From an uncultured Prevotellaceae bacterium (GTDB taxonomy: Bacteria > Bacteroidota > Bacteroidia > Bacteroidales > Muribaculaceae), in contig CAMVAP010000009.1 of the NCBI GenBank assembly GCA_947165485.1, positions 1-64,000 on the forward strand: a stretch of 64,000 bases of DNA. Direction: 5' to 3'. Numbering within the stretch: the stretch's first letter is position 1; each line of letters opens with the position of its first letter. Below the pieces are notes generated by a model. The model saw only the letters and a list, made by a program, of their open reading frames with translations. It did no database searches and was not told the origin of the DNA. Made by a program: the position numbers and the translations under genes. This document shows, piece by piece, positions 1 through 8,212 of this stretch.

Positions 1-198
1 GGCAAGCAGTGTGACAAGGCTGGCATGAAGAAGGAGTGCAAGCACGAGGCCGGCAAGCAGTGTGACAAGGCTGGCATGAAGAAGGAGTGCAAGCACGAGG
101 CCGGCAAGCAGTGTGACAAGGCTGGCATGAAGAAGGAGTGCAAGCACGAGGCTGGCAAGCAGTGTGACAAGGCTGGCATGAAGAAGGAGTGCAAGCAA
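1..198 (+). repeat. 51-bp in-frame tandem repeat
   Basis: Units begin at 25, 76, 127 and 178 (ATGAAGAAGGAGTGCAAG), exactly 51 bp apart, with a partial unit before base 25. The first copies are nearly identical at the DNA level. The copy at 178 diverges after about 18 bases. The array extends off the left edge, so copy number is unknown. Confidence 0.9.
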
Positions 199-351
199 GA
201 AGCTGCCAAGCCGGCTGGTAAAGCTGCCGATCTGCTCATGAAGAAGCAGGCTGGCAAGAAGGAGTGCAAGCAGGAGGCTGGCAAGAAGTGTGACAAGCCC
301 GCCGACCAGCAGTGCCCCGACTGCAAGGAGAAGGCCGCCAAGAAGAATTGA
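1..351 (+). CDS. Lys/Cys-rich tandem-repeat protein (3' end only)
   Basis: The reading frame is open from the first base, so the start lies outside the window. The visible 116 residues are almost entirely a 17-residue repeat with core KKECKHEAGKQCDKAGM, each copy carrying two Cys and one His among many Lys. The repeats then decay to KKECKQEAGKKCDKPA and the protein ends with a CPDC motif and a basic tail. I do not recognise a family. Regular Cys/His spacing and the final CPDC suggest metal binding or disulfide cross-linking, but this is inference. A terminator-like hairpin follows at 403-447. Confidence 0.7.
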   Translation, partial: GKQCDKAGMKKECKHEAGKQCDKAGMKKECKHEAGKQCDKAGMKKECKHEAGKQCDKAGMKKECKQEAAKPAGKAADLLMKKQAGKKECKQEAGKKCDKPADQQCPDCKEKAAKKN

Positions 352-402
352 TACCTAATCAGTGAATTCTTGCCTTAGACCTGATTCCTAAGGCATTAAC
401 TC

Positions 403-447
403 AAGAAGGACAATCATGTTTTGTCATTATTGCCCTTCTTGTTTTTT
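403..447 (+). terminator. rho-independent terminator
   Basis: AAGAAGG-a-CAAT (403-414) pairs with ATTG-c-CCTTCTT (429-440), followed by GTTTTTT. A smaller perfect 8-bp hairpin, TGCCTTAG/CTAAGGCA (371-378, 388-395), precedes it. Both lie just after the repeat-protein stop codon. Confidence 0.7.
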
Positions 448-474
448 ATAATCTTCCGACTTTTTTAATCGAGG

Positions 475-2223
475 GTGAGACTGACAACGCTCATATTGTT
501 ATATGGCATCGTGGCTTTGCTGCCGCTTGCTGCACTGTCCCAGAACAATGGGGCGGTGCAGTGCCCTGTCGTGAAGATTGAAGCCAAGCGCTTGCCTGAC
601 ATGAACATCCCCCGAATCGGACACACGGTCCTTTGCTTGAACGGAGAGCCGACGGTCATCGGTGGTCACACCACCAACTTTGTGCCCACGCCCACCCTCG
701 AGTACTACAAGGATGGAGCATGGCACCTGGTGGATATGGCATTTGCACACGATAACGGCTGCGCGGTGGAACTTTCGACGGGCAAAGTGCTCATCTTTGG
801 TGGCCATGAGAAAAACTTGGGCATCGGGCAAACCTTCGAAGCCGAATTTTATGACCCGAAGACCCGCGAGTGTGAGGGCTTTGCTAGCACCGACACCAAG
901 CGGGCGCTGGCATCGGTGATGGCAATGGACGATGGTCGTGCAGTTATCGCCGGCAACTGGTACCACAAGGATGATATCGAGATGTATGACGGGAAGCTGG
1001 GCTTCAAGCACGTGAAAGGCGTGAGTATCGGCCGATACTCTCCCTACATTCTGCGCATCGCCAAGGATGATGCCATCATCTTTGGGGGAGGTGACACTAT
1101 TGGGCAACAGATTACCCTTCCCGTGGTTGACCGATTGCGTGGAGAGCCTTGCCACGTGCCCTTGCTCGAAACGTGGAGAATGCTCACTGGATTCAGACCT
1201 TACCCCTCCTCCTGTTTCTTTATTGGCGATGAGGCCAAGGGGGACTATTCCTATCTGATACCTGTCAAGAATGACGAGGGACAGATGGCGATTGCCCGAG
1301 TCACCAATGGAGAATTCTCGCTCCTGCAAACCGATGTGCCTATTCCTAAAACCAGTCAATGGGATGAAATCAACTATTTCTTATACCTCCTTGTTGACCG
1401 TAAATGCCAACGGGCATATCTGTTGGGCATGGATGCTCGGGCGACCGCAGTTTTAAACGGCAAGGCTCGCATATATGTCATCGCTATTGACTATGCCACG
1501 GCACCTGCCCATCTGACATTATGTTACACCGATGTGTTAAGCGATGCAACTAACTGTAATCCACCTCTATTGACTCCCGATGGCGACATCATGCTGATGG
1601 GTGGAGCACCCGAAGGCACATATTTCAAGCCCACGGCTGCCACTTGGCTGCTGCACGTCAGCCCATACGGACATAAAGCCAGTGCAGGCTGGCCCCTGTG
1701 GGCTTGGCTGCTTGTTGCGTTGACGATCGCCGCACTGACGGCAGGGCTGATGTCTCTCTATCGCCACAGGAAAAGAAGTCAAGTCGAGGAAACACCTCAA
1801 TCGGTTACCCTCGAGGAACCTGTTGCCGCTCTCGATATGCCCGAGCAAGAGACTAACGAGGCGCCCGATGACGCTATCGACAGTGCTGAACTCATGCAGC
1901 GCCTTGTCCAACTGATGCAAGAACAGAGGCTCTTCTTGAAACCAGACTTGAAGGTGACCGATATTGCCAGCACACTGGGCACTTCCCGCACCGTCCTTTC
2001 CAATGCAATCAAGACTCATCACAACTGTACTTTCCCGCAGTTCGTCAACAACTATCGTATTGCTTACGCTCAAGAACTCATGCGCCACCAGCCCAACCTC
2101 AAGATGACAGAGGTCTATATGGCGTCTGGTTTCTCCAGCGAAGCATCATTTTACCGCATTTTCAAAACGATTACCGGATTTACTCCTAACGAATGGAAAA
2201 GTAATACCGATTTGGCTAATTAG
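475..2223 (+). CDS. Membrane-spanning kelch-like/AraC one-component regulator
   Basis: The 582-residue protein starts with GTG. An in-frame TAA at 466-468 leaves no other start that keeps the signal peptide (LLYGIVALLPLAALSQ). Residues about 25-400 look like a kelch/galactose-oxidase-type beta-propeller with repeated GG-containing blades (VIGGHT, IFGGHE, IFGGGD, LMGGAPEG). A single membrane helix follows at about 402-425, then a basic stop-transfer RHRKR and an acidic linker. The C-terminal about 105 residues are an AraC/XylS double helix-turn-helix (IASTLGTSRTVLSNAI; YMASGFSSEASFYRIFK). The layout implies a periplasmic sensor coupled directly to a cytoplasmic DNA-binding domain, without a kinase. 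The downstream gene at 2440 is its likely target, since 21-bp-spaced direct repeats lie between them. The ligand is unknown. Confidence 0.85.
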   Translation: MRLTTLILLYGIVALLPLAALSQNNGAVQCPVVKIEAKRLPDMNIPRIGHTVLCLNGEPTVIGGHTTNFVPTPTLEYYKDGAWHLVDMAFAHDNGCAVELSTGKVLIFGGHEKNLGIGQTFEAEFYDPKTRECEGFASTDTKRALASVMAMDDGRAVIAGNWYHKDDIEMYDGKLGFKHVKGVSIGRYSPYILRIAKDDAIIFGGGDTIGQQITLPVVDRLRGEPCHVPLLETWRMLTGFRPYPSSCFFIGDEAKGDYSYLIPVKNDEGQMAIARVTNGEFSLLQTDVPIPKTSQWDEINYFLYLLVDRKCQRAYLLGMDARATAVLNGKARIYVIAIDYATAPAHLTLCYTDVLSDATNCNPPLLTPDGDIMLMGGAPEGTYFKPTAATWLLHVSPYGHKASAGWPLWAWLLVALTIAALTAGLMSLYRHRKRSQVEETPQSVTLEEPVAALDMPEQETNEAPDDAIDSAELMQRLVQLMQEQRLFLKPDLKVTDIASTLGTSRTVLSNAIKTHHNCTFPQFVNNYRIAYAQELMRHQPNLKMTEVYMASGFSSEASFYRIFKTITGFTPNEWKSNTDLAN

Positions 2224-2272
2224 CCCAACATTGTGATTTTTTATCCAAAACGGGCGTAAAAATGCAAAAAAT

Positions 2273-2305
2273 CGACTCTCAAAAATAATCTTGAGAGTCG
2301 TTTTT
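2273..2305 (+). terminator. terminator-like hairpin after the AraC-type gene
   Basis: CGACTCTCAA (2273-2282) and TTGAGAGTCG (2291-2300) form a perfect 10-bp stem with an 8-base loop, followed by TTTTT. The right arm is also half of a direct repeat (see 2291-2347), so the site may serve two roles. Confidence 0.7.
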
Positions 2306-2347
2306 GCAAAATTGAGAGTCCCTAAAACTGTCGTTTTCCTAATTTTG
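2291..2347 (+). promoter_or_regulatory. Candidate AraC-type operator and promoter
   Basis: TTGAGAGTC occurs at 2291-2299 and again at 2312-2320, exactly 21 bp (two helical turns) apart. A third, inverted copy is at 2274-2282. A Bacteroidetes -7 box TAATTTTG lies at 2340-2347, 20 bp after the second repeat, so that repeat sits at the -33 region where no TTTG box is seen. Direct repeats at 21 bp next to -33 are a usual arrangement for AraC-family activators. Assignment to the regulator at 475 is inference. Confidence 0.55.
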
Positions 2348-2439
2348 CACATCCTCATTTAAAAAAGCAATTCTCCAAATTGCCACATATCCCAAGAATC
2401 TTTAACCAATTCACATTATATAATAACTTTAAAACCGTA

Positions 2440-3852
2440 ATGCGTATGAAAAAATTATTATTTCTCTTAGCGACGATGCTGGCAACCTCGTTTGGATTGC
2501 AGGCACAAGGCACTTCGTGGCAAACAGCTACGCTCATCACTAGTGGGTCAACCAAGACCGGAACGCTAGACAACAACACAACCGAAGTGTGGTACAAGAT
2601 CAATGTAACCCAAGAAGGTAAAATTGACATGATTGCCACTGCTAGCGGGGACCTGAGGTTCTATCCATATAAGTGCGCCCTTTATGGCTTCAAGAACAAT
2701 GACACTTACTGGCTTGGCACTGACTTCATCGGCAACATGGGCAACACATCCACTGCAGATACCATCACCTACCAAGCCACCAATGTGGGTAAAGGCACCT
2801 ATTACGTGAAGATTACCCGTCAATCAGGCAGCGGAACGTACAAGCTGAAATACACGTTCACGCCTTGTCCGCTGGCCAATGATCCGGAGCCCAACGACGA
2901 TTACCAGCACGCTGGACTGCTGCAAAGTGGCCAGACGGTGGAATGCCGATTGGGCTACCACACTTCGGATGACATCACCGACGAGGAAGACTTTTTCAAA
3001 ATCGTCGTTCCTGAAGAAGGACACGTCGATATGATTGCCACCGCAACCGAGGATCTGAGGTTCTATCCATATAAGTGCGCCCTTTATGGCTTCAAGAACA
3101 ATGATACTTACTGGCTTGGCATTGACTTCACCGGCAACATGGGAAACACATCCACTGCTGATACCATTACCTACCATGCCACCAATGTGGGTAAAGGTAC
3201 CTATTACGTGAGGATTACCCGTCGATCAGGCAGTGGAGGCTACAGGCTCACATACACCTTCACGCCTTGTCCGCTGGCTAATGATCCGGAGCCCAACGAC
3301 GACTATCAAACTGCTGCTTGGCTGCCTAGCGGAAAGACCAAGCAAGGACGTTTGGGCTACCACACCTCGGATGACATCACTGACACTGAGGACAGGTACC
3401 GAATCACCGTAAATAAGCCAGGCCCTATCGAGTTAACAGCTACCGCTACTGAGGACCTGAGGTTCTATCCGTATTACTGCGCCATTTATGGCATCAATGA
3501 CAATGGTAGCACTTACCACATTAAAGATTTCACCGGCAACATGGGCAATACATCCACTGCTAATGTCATCACCTTGCAAGCTGACGAATTCGACGCCGGC
3601 ACCTATTACGTCAGGATTTCACGCAGAAGCGGCAGCGGCGGCTATAGGCTGACCTATAACGGGCCCACTATGACTGGCGATGTGGATAGCGACGGTACGT
3701 TGACCATCAATGATGTGGCAAGCCTCATCGACTATCTGATGGGTTTACCTAATGATGATTTCTTCGAACTCGATGCTGATGTGGACGGCAATGGAGGTAT
3801 CGACATTACCGACTTGACTGAGATCATCGACATGGTGTTGTTAGGAAATTAA
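2440..3852 (+). CDS. Secreted protein with three PPC-like repeats and C-terminal dockerin-like domain
   Basis: Translation begins at ATG 2440 or 2446, giving a signal peptide KKLLFLLATMLATSFGLQAQ. Three copies of a PPC-like (pre-peptidase C-terminal) beta-sandwich follow, each with EDLRFYPYKCALYG- and GTYYVRITRRSGSG-type blocks. Copies 1 to 2 and 2 to 3 are exactly 402 nt (134 residues) apart, and copies 1 and 2 are nearly identical over about 70 nt around 2653 and 3055, suggesting recent duplication or conversion. The last about 60 residues are a paired EF-hand, dockerin-type module (GDVDSDGTLTINDVASLIDY; DADVDGNGGIDITDLTEIID). No catalytic domain is present. It is probably a surface or extracellular binding protein controlled by the upstream AraC-type regulator. 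Confidence 0.8.
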   Translation: MRMKKLLFLLATMLATSFGLQAQGTSWQTATLITSGSTKTGTLDNNTTEVWYKINVTQEGKIDMIATASGDLRFYPYKCALYGFKNNDTYWLGTDFIGNMGNTSTADTITYQATNVGKGTYYVKITRQSGSGTYKLKYTFTPCPLANDPEPNDDYQHAGLLQSGQTVECRLGYHTSDDITDEEDFFKIVVPEEGHVDMIATATEDLRFYPYKCALYGFKNNDTYWLGIDFTGNMGNTSTADTITYHATNVGKGTYYVRITRRSGSGGYRLTYTFTPCPLANDPEPNDDYQTAAWLPSGKTKQGRLGYHTSDDITDTEDRYRITVNKPGPIELTATATEDLRFYPYYCAIYGINDNGSTYHIKDFTGNMGNTSTANVITLQADEFDAGTYYVRISRRSGSGGYRLTYNGPTMTGDVDSDGTLTINDVASLIDYLMGLPNDDFFELDADVDGNGGIDITDLTEIIDMVLLGN

Positions 3853-3894
3853 CGTGAGATTGGACTAACAAGTATTGATGCATTATAAGTGGTT

Positions 3895-3928
3895 TCGGGC
3901 TGGGGACACTGTTCCTCAGCCCGAATTT
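3895..3928 (+). terminator. rho-independent terminator
   Basis: TCGGGCTG (3895-3902) pairs with CAGCCCGA (3917-3924), followed by a short T-rich stretch. It closes the PPC-dockerin transcript. Confidence 0.75.
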
Positions 3929-4063
3929 TCGTTGTTTGGAACTAGAAATGAATTTAGATTTTTGGATATATTGGGTTTTTGCAATACGTTGATTATTAAA
4001 TAAATATCGTTTTTTGATTGTTAGATTTTTTCTTGGGTATATTTTTTGTTTTTATAAATAAGG

Positions 4064-4071
4064 TAATTTTG
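4064..4071 (+). promoter_or_regulatory. -7 promoter box for the 4118 gene
   Basis: TAATTTTG matches TAnnTTTG, 46 bp before the ATG. A TTTG at 4045-4048 is closer than the usual spacing, so the -33 element is uncertain. Confidence 0.5.
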
Positions 4072-4117
4072 TAATAAACAAATATTTTATATTATTCATT
4101 TCCAACACCTAGAAACA

Positions 4118-7100
4118 ATGAAGAAACGATTATCTATCTTGCAAATTGTCGCCGCTGTCATGCTGATGTGGGCATGGAGTGGCCAGGTTTGGGCACAGGA
4201 GGCGTTGCAGCTCAGTGCTGACGCTCCACAGGTGGCCCAGAACTTTGACGGCATGTGGGACAATGAGGCCCAGGTCGCCACACTCGATATGCCACAAGGC
4301 TGGCGTGTCGAGCGACAGATGGGTGCCCCGCGCACCGTGGGTAGTTACAGCAATGCTTCGACCGCTGTGATGTACACTGGCGGTACGAGCCTAGCCAGTA
4401 ACGCCAAGAACGGCACATGGAACTTTGCTTCGAGCAGTGTGCCCAGCGATTGCTCGGTGGGCGGTCTATCTACTACCGTTGATGGCGGCACCCGTTGCAT
4501 CAACGTGATGACCTGCCTGCGCAATGCGGGCGATGAAGCCATTACCAAGCTGACCCTCAAGTATGACATCGAGAAGTACCGTGACGGTGACAATGCCGCG
4601 GGCTTTGCCGTGCAGCTCTATGTCTCGACCGATGGCAACACATGGGCGAGCGCAGGTGAGGACTTCTACACTTATTTTGCTCCCGATGGTGCCACGGCAG
4701 GTGCCGCAGTGGTACCCATCAGCACCACGGCCATCGAGGGTAAGCAGCTCAAGGTGGATGTGGCTCCTGGCAGTGACCTCTATCTGGCATGGAACATCAG
4801 CGTGGCAAGCGGCACCAGCCCTAACAAAGCAATGGGCCTGTCGATTGATAACGTGGTGATCGATGCCACCTATGCGTCGCAGGACCAATCCTGCTATATC
4901 TACGTCGAGGACGTGACCAAGTGGAGTGCCCTCTATCTGGCTATTGATGGGGGTGAACCCGAGTCTCCCGCCAGCAGCGCTGTGGTCAATGGAGTGGCCT
5001 ATAAAGTGTGGTCGCTCGACATGGACGGCAATACTCATGCGCTGACATTTGGCGACAACGTGGCCAACACATTGACCACCAGCATCACTGCCAGCCGAGA
5101 CCATTACCTGTGCCTGACCAAGGAGGCCGTGACCGAAATCACCGACCCCGAGAACTATACAGGCTATGTTGACCCGACACGTCCCCCGTTTGTCGCATCG
5201 GGCATCTACCTGCGTGGCGAGGTGAACAGCTGGGGTGCCGTTACCGATTGGGAATTCAGTGACGAGGGCGGTGGTACCTACGTGCTGTATGACAAGACGT
5301 TGAGCGGTGCCTTCAAGGTGGCCGATGCCAGCTGGAGCAGCGCCTGCAACTACGGCAGTAACGGGACGAGCGTTCAGATGGGAGTGCCTTATAGCCTCGT
5401 GCTGGGAACCAATGACAATATCTCGTGTGGCGGCAACACCTTCATGTGCAAGCGTATTGTGCTGACCATCAATAATGGCACCGCCGCCCTGTTGCTCGAG
5501 AGCGATGATGACGACACGGGACTGACCGCAGTCTATGTCATCGGCGATAACAACGGCTGGAACTACATGGATGCATCGGGCAAGCTGGATCTTGTCGAGG
5601 GCAAGACCTTCAAGGGTCAGGTGACGATGCCTGCCGTGGGCGACGGCTATAGCCACTGGCGCATCTATCAGCGCCTGGGCATGGGCGGTGTGTGGGGCGC
5701 CGAGAGCGACCTCACGGGCAACAACACTGCCGGTGTGCTTGTCAAGGGCGCCGAAGGCAAGGTTTCGACAGCCGCCGGCACCTATGACGTGACCTTTAAC
5801 CTGGCAACGGGTGAATACAGCCTGGAGTTGGCCGCTTCCACGCCCACCACGATGACCTTGCAGCCCGCCGATGTCGTGCTCGTTCCTGAGTTGCCCGAGC
5901 AAGTCAAGGTGCTGTCGCTCAACAATAGTCTTATCTATTATAATGATCAGGATGCCGTGTTCAACGGTATCGCCCAGGCCATGGGCAAGGATGCCAACTG
6001 GACCAAGCACACCCTGTTGGGCAAGTCGCTGTTGACCCATTGGGAAGAGGGCGACGGTGTTGCCGAGGATGGAAATCCCGGAGCCAAGATGCTCGTGCGC
6101 AGTGAGGCCTGGAGCCACATTATCCTGCAAGAGCAGAGTTCGCTGCCCCGCACCAATATCGAGTCCTTCCGTGCCAACGTGAAGCGCTGGGTGGATTACA
6201 TCCGCGAGTACTGCCCCAACCCCAATGCCATCATTATCGTGCCCATCAACTGGGCCTACAGTGGCGACTGGGCTAACTATACCGCTTTCAACTCCACCTT
6301 TGTCAAGAACTATCAGGATGTGGCCCTCGACCTGGGCGTGACCTTGTGTCCCGTGGGCGTGGCCTATCAGGATGTCTATGACAAGGAGGGTAGTGAGGGT
6401 ACCTTGACATGGTTCCTCGACGACCGCCATCCCACCCTCAAGGCGACCTATATGGCTGCTGCGATGGAGTACGGTCTGATCTACGGTGTCGATCCGATGG
6501 ATATCACGTGGGCACCCACTGGCCTGAGCGCCGATGAAGCTGCCGCCATGCGTGGCTATGCCAGCCGTGCCTTGAATGGTTTTACCAACTATGTTGACCA
6601 CACAGCTGGTCAAGTGCACTACAAGGTTACCGTGCGTGACCAGTTCGGCATGGAGGTTGAGGCCCCTGAGCCCATTGTGATGACCTTGAGCGATGGTGGT
6701 GAAATCGATGGTAACCAGGTGTTTACCAGCAATGGAACGAATGGCGAATTTACCGTTACCGCCACAACGGGTGATTTCACTCAAAATGCAACCGTCAAGG
6801 TGGCTAGTGCCCTGACCGAGGTCGTGGTCTATCCTGCCATCGAATTGAATGAGGAAGTGCTGAGTGCCAGCGAGTCGTTTGACACGATGGGTGCCGAGGC
6901 AACCGCTATGTTGCCTGCCGCCTGGCGCATCGACCGCATCCTCACGGCACCCCGCACCGTGGGCCGCTATGACCAGGCCGATGCTCAGACCATGTATAGC
7001 GGTGGTGTGAGCCTGCCCAGCAACGCCAAGAATGGCACGTGGAACTTTGGTGACAATGCTGGTGACGACCGTGCCCTGGGTGGCATCTCGACGGGTGTGG

Positions 7101-8011
7101 CCAATGGTACCCGCTGCGTCAACGTGTATGCCCACCTGCTCAATACGGGCAAGAAGGACATTGAGAACGTCAACATCAGCTATCAAGTGGAGAAGTACCG
7201 CAAGGGTAATAACAGTGCGGGCTTTGCTGTGCAGCTGTATTATTCGATTGATGGCCGCAACTGGACGAGTGCAGGCAATGACTTCTATACCTATTTCGCT
7301 CCAGATGGCGAGACGATAGGCTATGAGGAGGTTCCCGGCGAAACCGTTCCCGTGACTGGCATCTTGCCGGCCAAGATTTCGCGTGGCTGCGACCTGTATC
7401 TGGCATGGGACATCAGTGTAGCCAGTGGTGACGCTGCCCAGGGGGCCATGGCGCTGGGTATCGACGACTTTGTCATCAAGGGCGAGTTGCCCCGTATCCC
7501 TGTCTCGCAGCACTATATCTTTGTCAACGACCAGACGGGATGGGATGCCTTGGGCTTGTATGCTTGGGGTGATGGCGAACTCTTTGGCGCTTGGCCTGGT
7601 GAGGCCAGTGTGGGTGACTCCATTGTGGATGGCACGACCTATAAGGTGTTCCTGCTCGATACCAATAGCGGCAATTATCACCTGATTTTCAATAACTGGA
7701 ATAATGGCTTGCAGTTGCCCGACTATGATATCATTGCCGACCGCGACTATTACTTCACCATCACCGCAAGCGGTGTGGTCGAGGATCAAGCCACGGTCAT
7801 TGAGCATGTTGTTGATGACTTCATGTCCATCCAGGTGAATGGCAGGGTAGCCACCTATCCTGGTGTGATCACCGTTTATAATGTCAATGGTCAGGCTGTG
7901 GGTACAGGCAAGGATGCGGTAAACCTGCAGCACCTGTCACGCGGTATCTATATCGTACAGGGCCGCAATGGTAGCCACGTCGATACCATCAAGGTAGCCA
8001 TTGGTTCATAA
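4118..8011 (+). CDS. Large surface protein: SGNH-hydrolase-like core with duplicated jelly-roll and CBM26-like modules
   Basis: The protein has 1297 residues with a signal peptide ending GQVWAQ. A roughly 220-residue module (FD.M ... GWRVER ... APRTVG ... SLASNAKNGTWNF) occurs near residues 30-250 and again near 915-1120. Modules resembling starch-binding CBM26 follow each copy (YIYVEDVTKWSALYLAIDG; YIFVNDQTGWDALGLYAWGD with GAWPGE). SusE/F-like beta domains lie near 360-560. The centre resembles DUF4886/SGNH hydrolases: Asn-Asn-Ser604 replaces the usual Gly-Asn-Ser, ILQEQSS follows, and block V is Asp768-x-x-His771. The C-terminus resembles a T9SS type A sorting tail (ITVYNVNGQAVGTG ... LSRGIYIVQG). 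It probably acts on surface or extracellular carbohydrate as an esterase. Substrate and activity are unproven. Confidence 0.75.
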   Translation: MKKRLSILQIVAAVMLMWAWSGQVWAQEALQLSADAPQVAQNFDGMWDNEAQVATLDMPQGWRVERQMGAPRTVGSYSNASTAVMYTGGTSLASNAKNGTWNFASSSVPSDCSVGGLSTTVDGGTRCINVMTCLRNAGDEAITKLTLKYDIEKYRDGDNAAGFAVQLYVSTDGNTWASAGEDFYTYFAPDGATAGAAVVPISTTAIEGKQLKVDVAPGSDLYLAWNISVASGTSPNKAMGLSIDNVVIDATYASQDQSCYIYVEDVTKWSALYLAIDGGEPESPASSAVVNGVAYKVWSLDMDGNTHALTFGDNVANTLTTSITASRDHYLCLTKEAVTEITDPENYTGYVDPTRPPFVASGIYLRGEVNSWGAVTDWEFSDEGGGTYVLYDKTLSGAFKVADASWSSACNYGSNGTSVQMGVPYSLVLGTNDNISCGGNTFMCKRIVLTINNGTAALLLESDDDDTGLTAVYVIGDNNGWNYMDASGKLDLVEGKTFKGQVTMPAVGDGYSHWRIYQRLGMGGVWGAESDLTGNNTAGVLVKGAEGKVSTAAGTYDVTFNLATGEYSLELAASTPTTMTLQPADVVLVPELPEQVKVLSLNNSLIYYNDQDAVFNGIAQAMGKDANWTKHTLLGKSLLTHWEEGDGVAEDGNPGAKMLVRSEAWSHIILQEQSSLPRTNIESFRANVKRWVDYIREYCPNPNAIIIVPINWAYSGDWANYTAFNSTFVKNYQDVALDLGVTLCPVGVAYQDVYDKEGSEGTLTWFLDDRHPTLKATYMAAAMEYGLIYGVDPMDITWAPTGLSADEAAAMRGYASRALNGFTNYVDHTAGQVHYKVTVRDQFGMEVEAPEPIVMTLSDGGEIDGNQVFTSNGTNGEFTVTATTGDFTQNATVKVASALTEVVVYPAIELNEEVLSASESFDTMGAEATAMLPAAWRIDRILTAPRTVGRYDQADAQTMYSGGVSLPSNAKNGTWNFGDNAGDDRALGGISTGVANGTRCVNVYAHLLNTGKKDIENVNISYQVEKYRKGNNSAGFAVQLYYSIDGRNWTSAGNDFYTYFAPDGETIGYEEVPGETVPVTGILPAKISRGCDLYLAWDISVASGDAAQGAMALGIDDFVIKGELPRIPVSQHYIFVNDQTGWDALGLYAWGDGELFGAWPGEASVGDSIVDGTTYKVFLLDTNSGNYHLIFNNWNNGLQLPDYDIIADRDYYFTITASGVVEDQATVIEHVVDDFMSIQVNGRVATYPGVITVYNVNGQAVGTGKDAVNLQHLSRGIYIVQGRNGSHVDTIKVAIGS

Positions 8012-8033
8012 CCAGTTGACTCATCAATTAACG

Positions 8034-8068
8034 ATGGCTGCTGCATGACCACATGTGGCAGCCATTTT
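8034..8068 (+). terminator. strong terminator hairpin
   Basis: ATGGCTGCTGCATG pairs with CATGTGGCAGCCAT with two mismatches and is followed by TTTTCG. It lies 23 bp after the stop of the 1297-residue gene. Confidence 0.75.
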
Positions 8069-8146
8069 CGTCATTATTTTGATTGTGGTGACCTGGCGTT
8101 AAGGTGGACGTGTGTTTTCTTAAAAAAACTGAAGCGGATAGAATAT

Positions 8147-8178
8147 TTTGGCTGATTGGGCAAAATGTCGTAATTTCG
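8147..8178 (+). promoter_or_regulatory. Promoter for dus
   Basis: TTTG (8147-8150), 20-bp spacer, then TAATTTCG (8171-8178), one base off TAnnTTTG. The leader to the ATG at 8213 is about 30 nt. Confidence 0.55.
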
Positions 8179-8212
8179 CAGGGTTAAAACAAATCCTAGG
8201 CACGATAGCACG

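Noticed and set aside
4466-7933. A minus-strand frame open for 1155 codons opposite the large surface-protein gene
   Set aside because: It is antisense to a gene with signal peptide, recognisable domains and terminator. The predicted protein has no domain logic, and the frame is open because of biased codon use on the plus strand.
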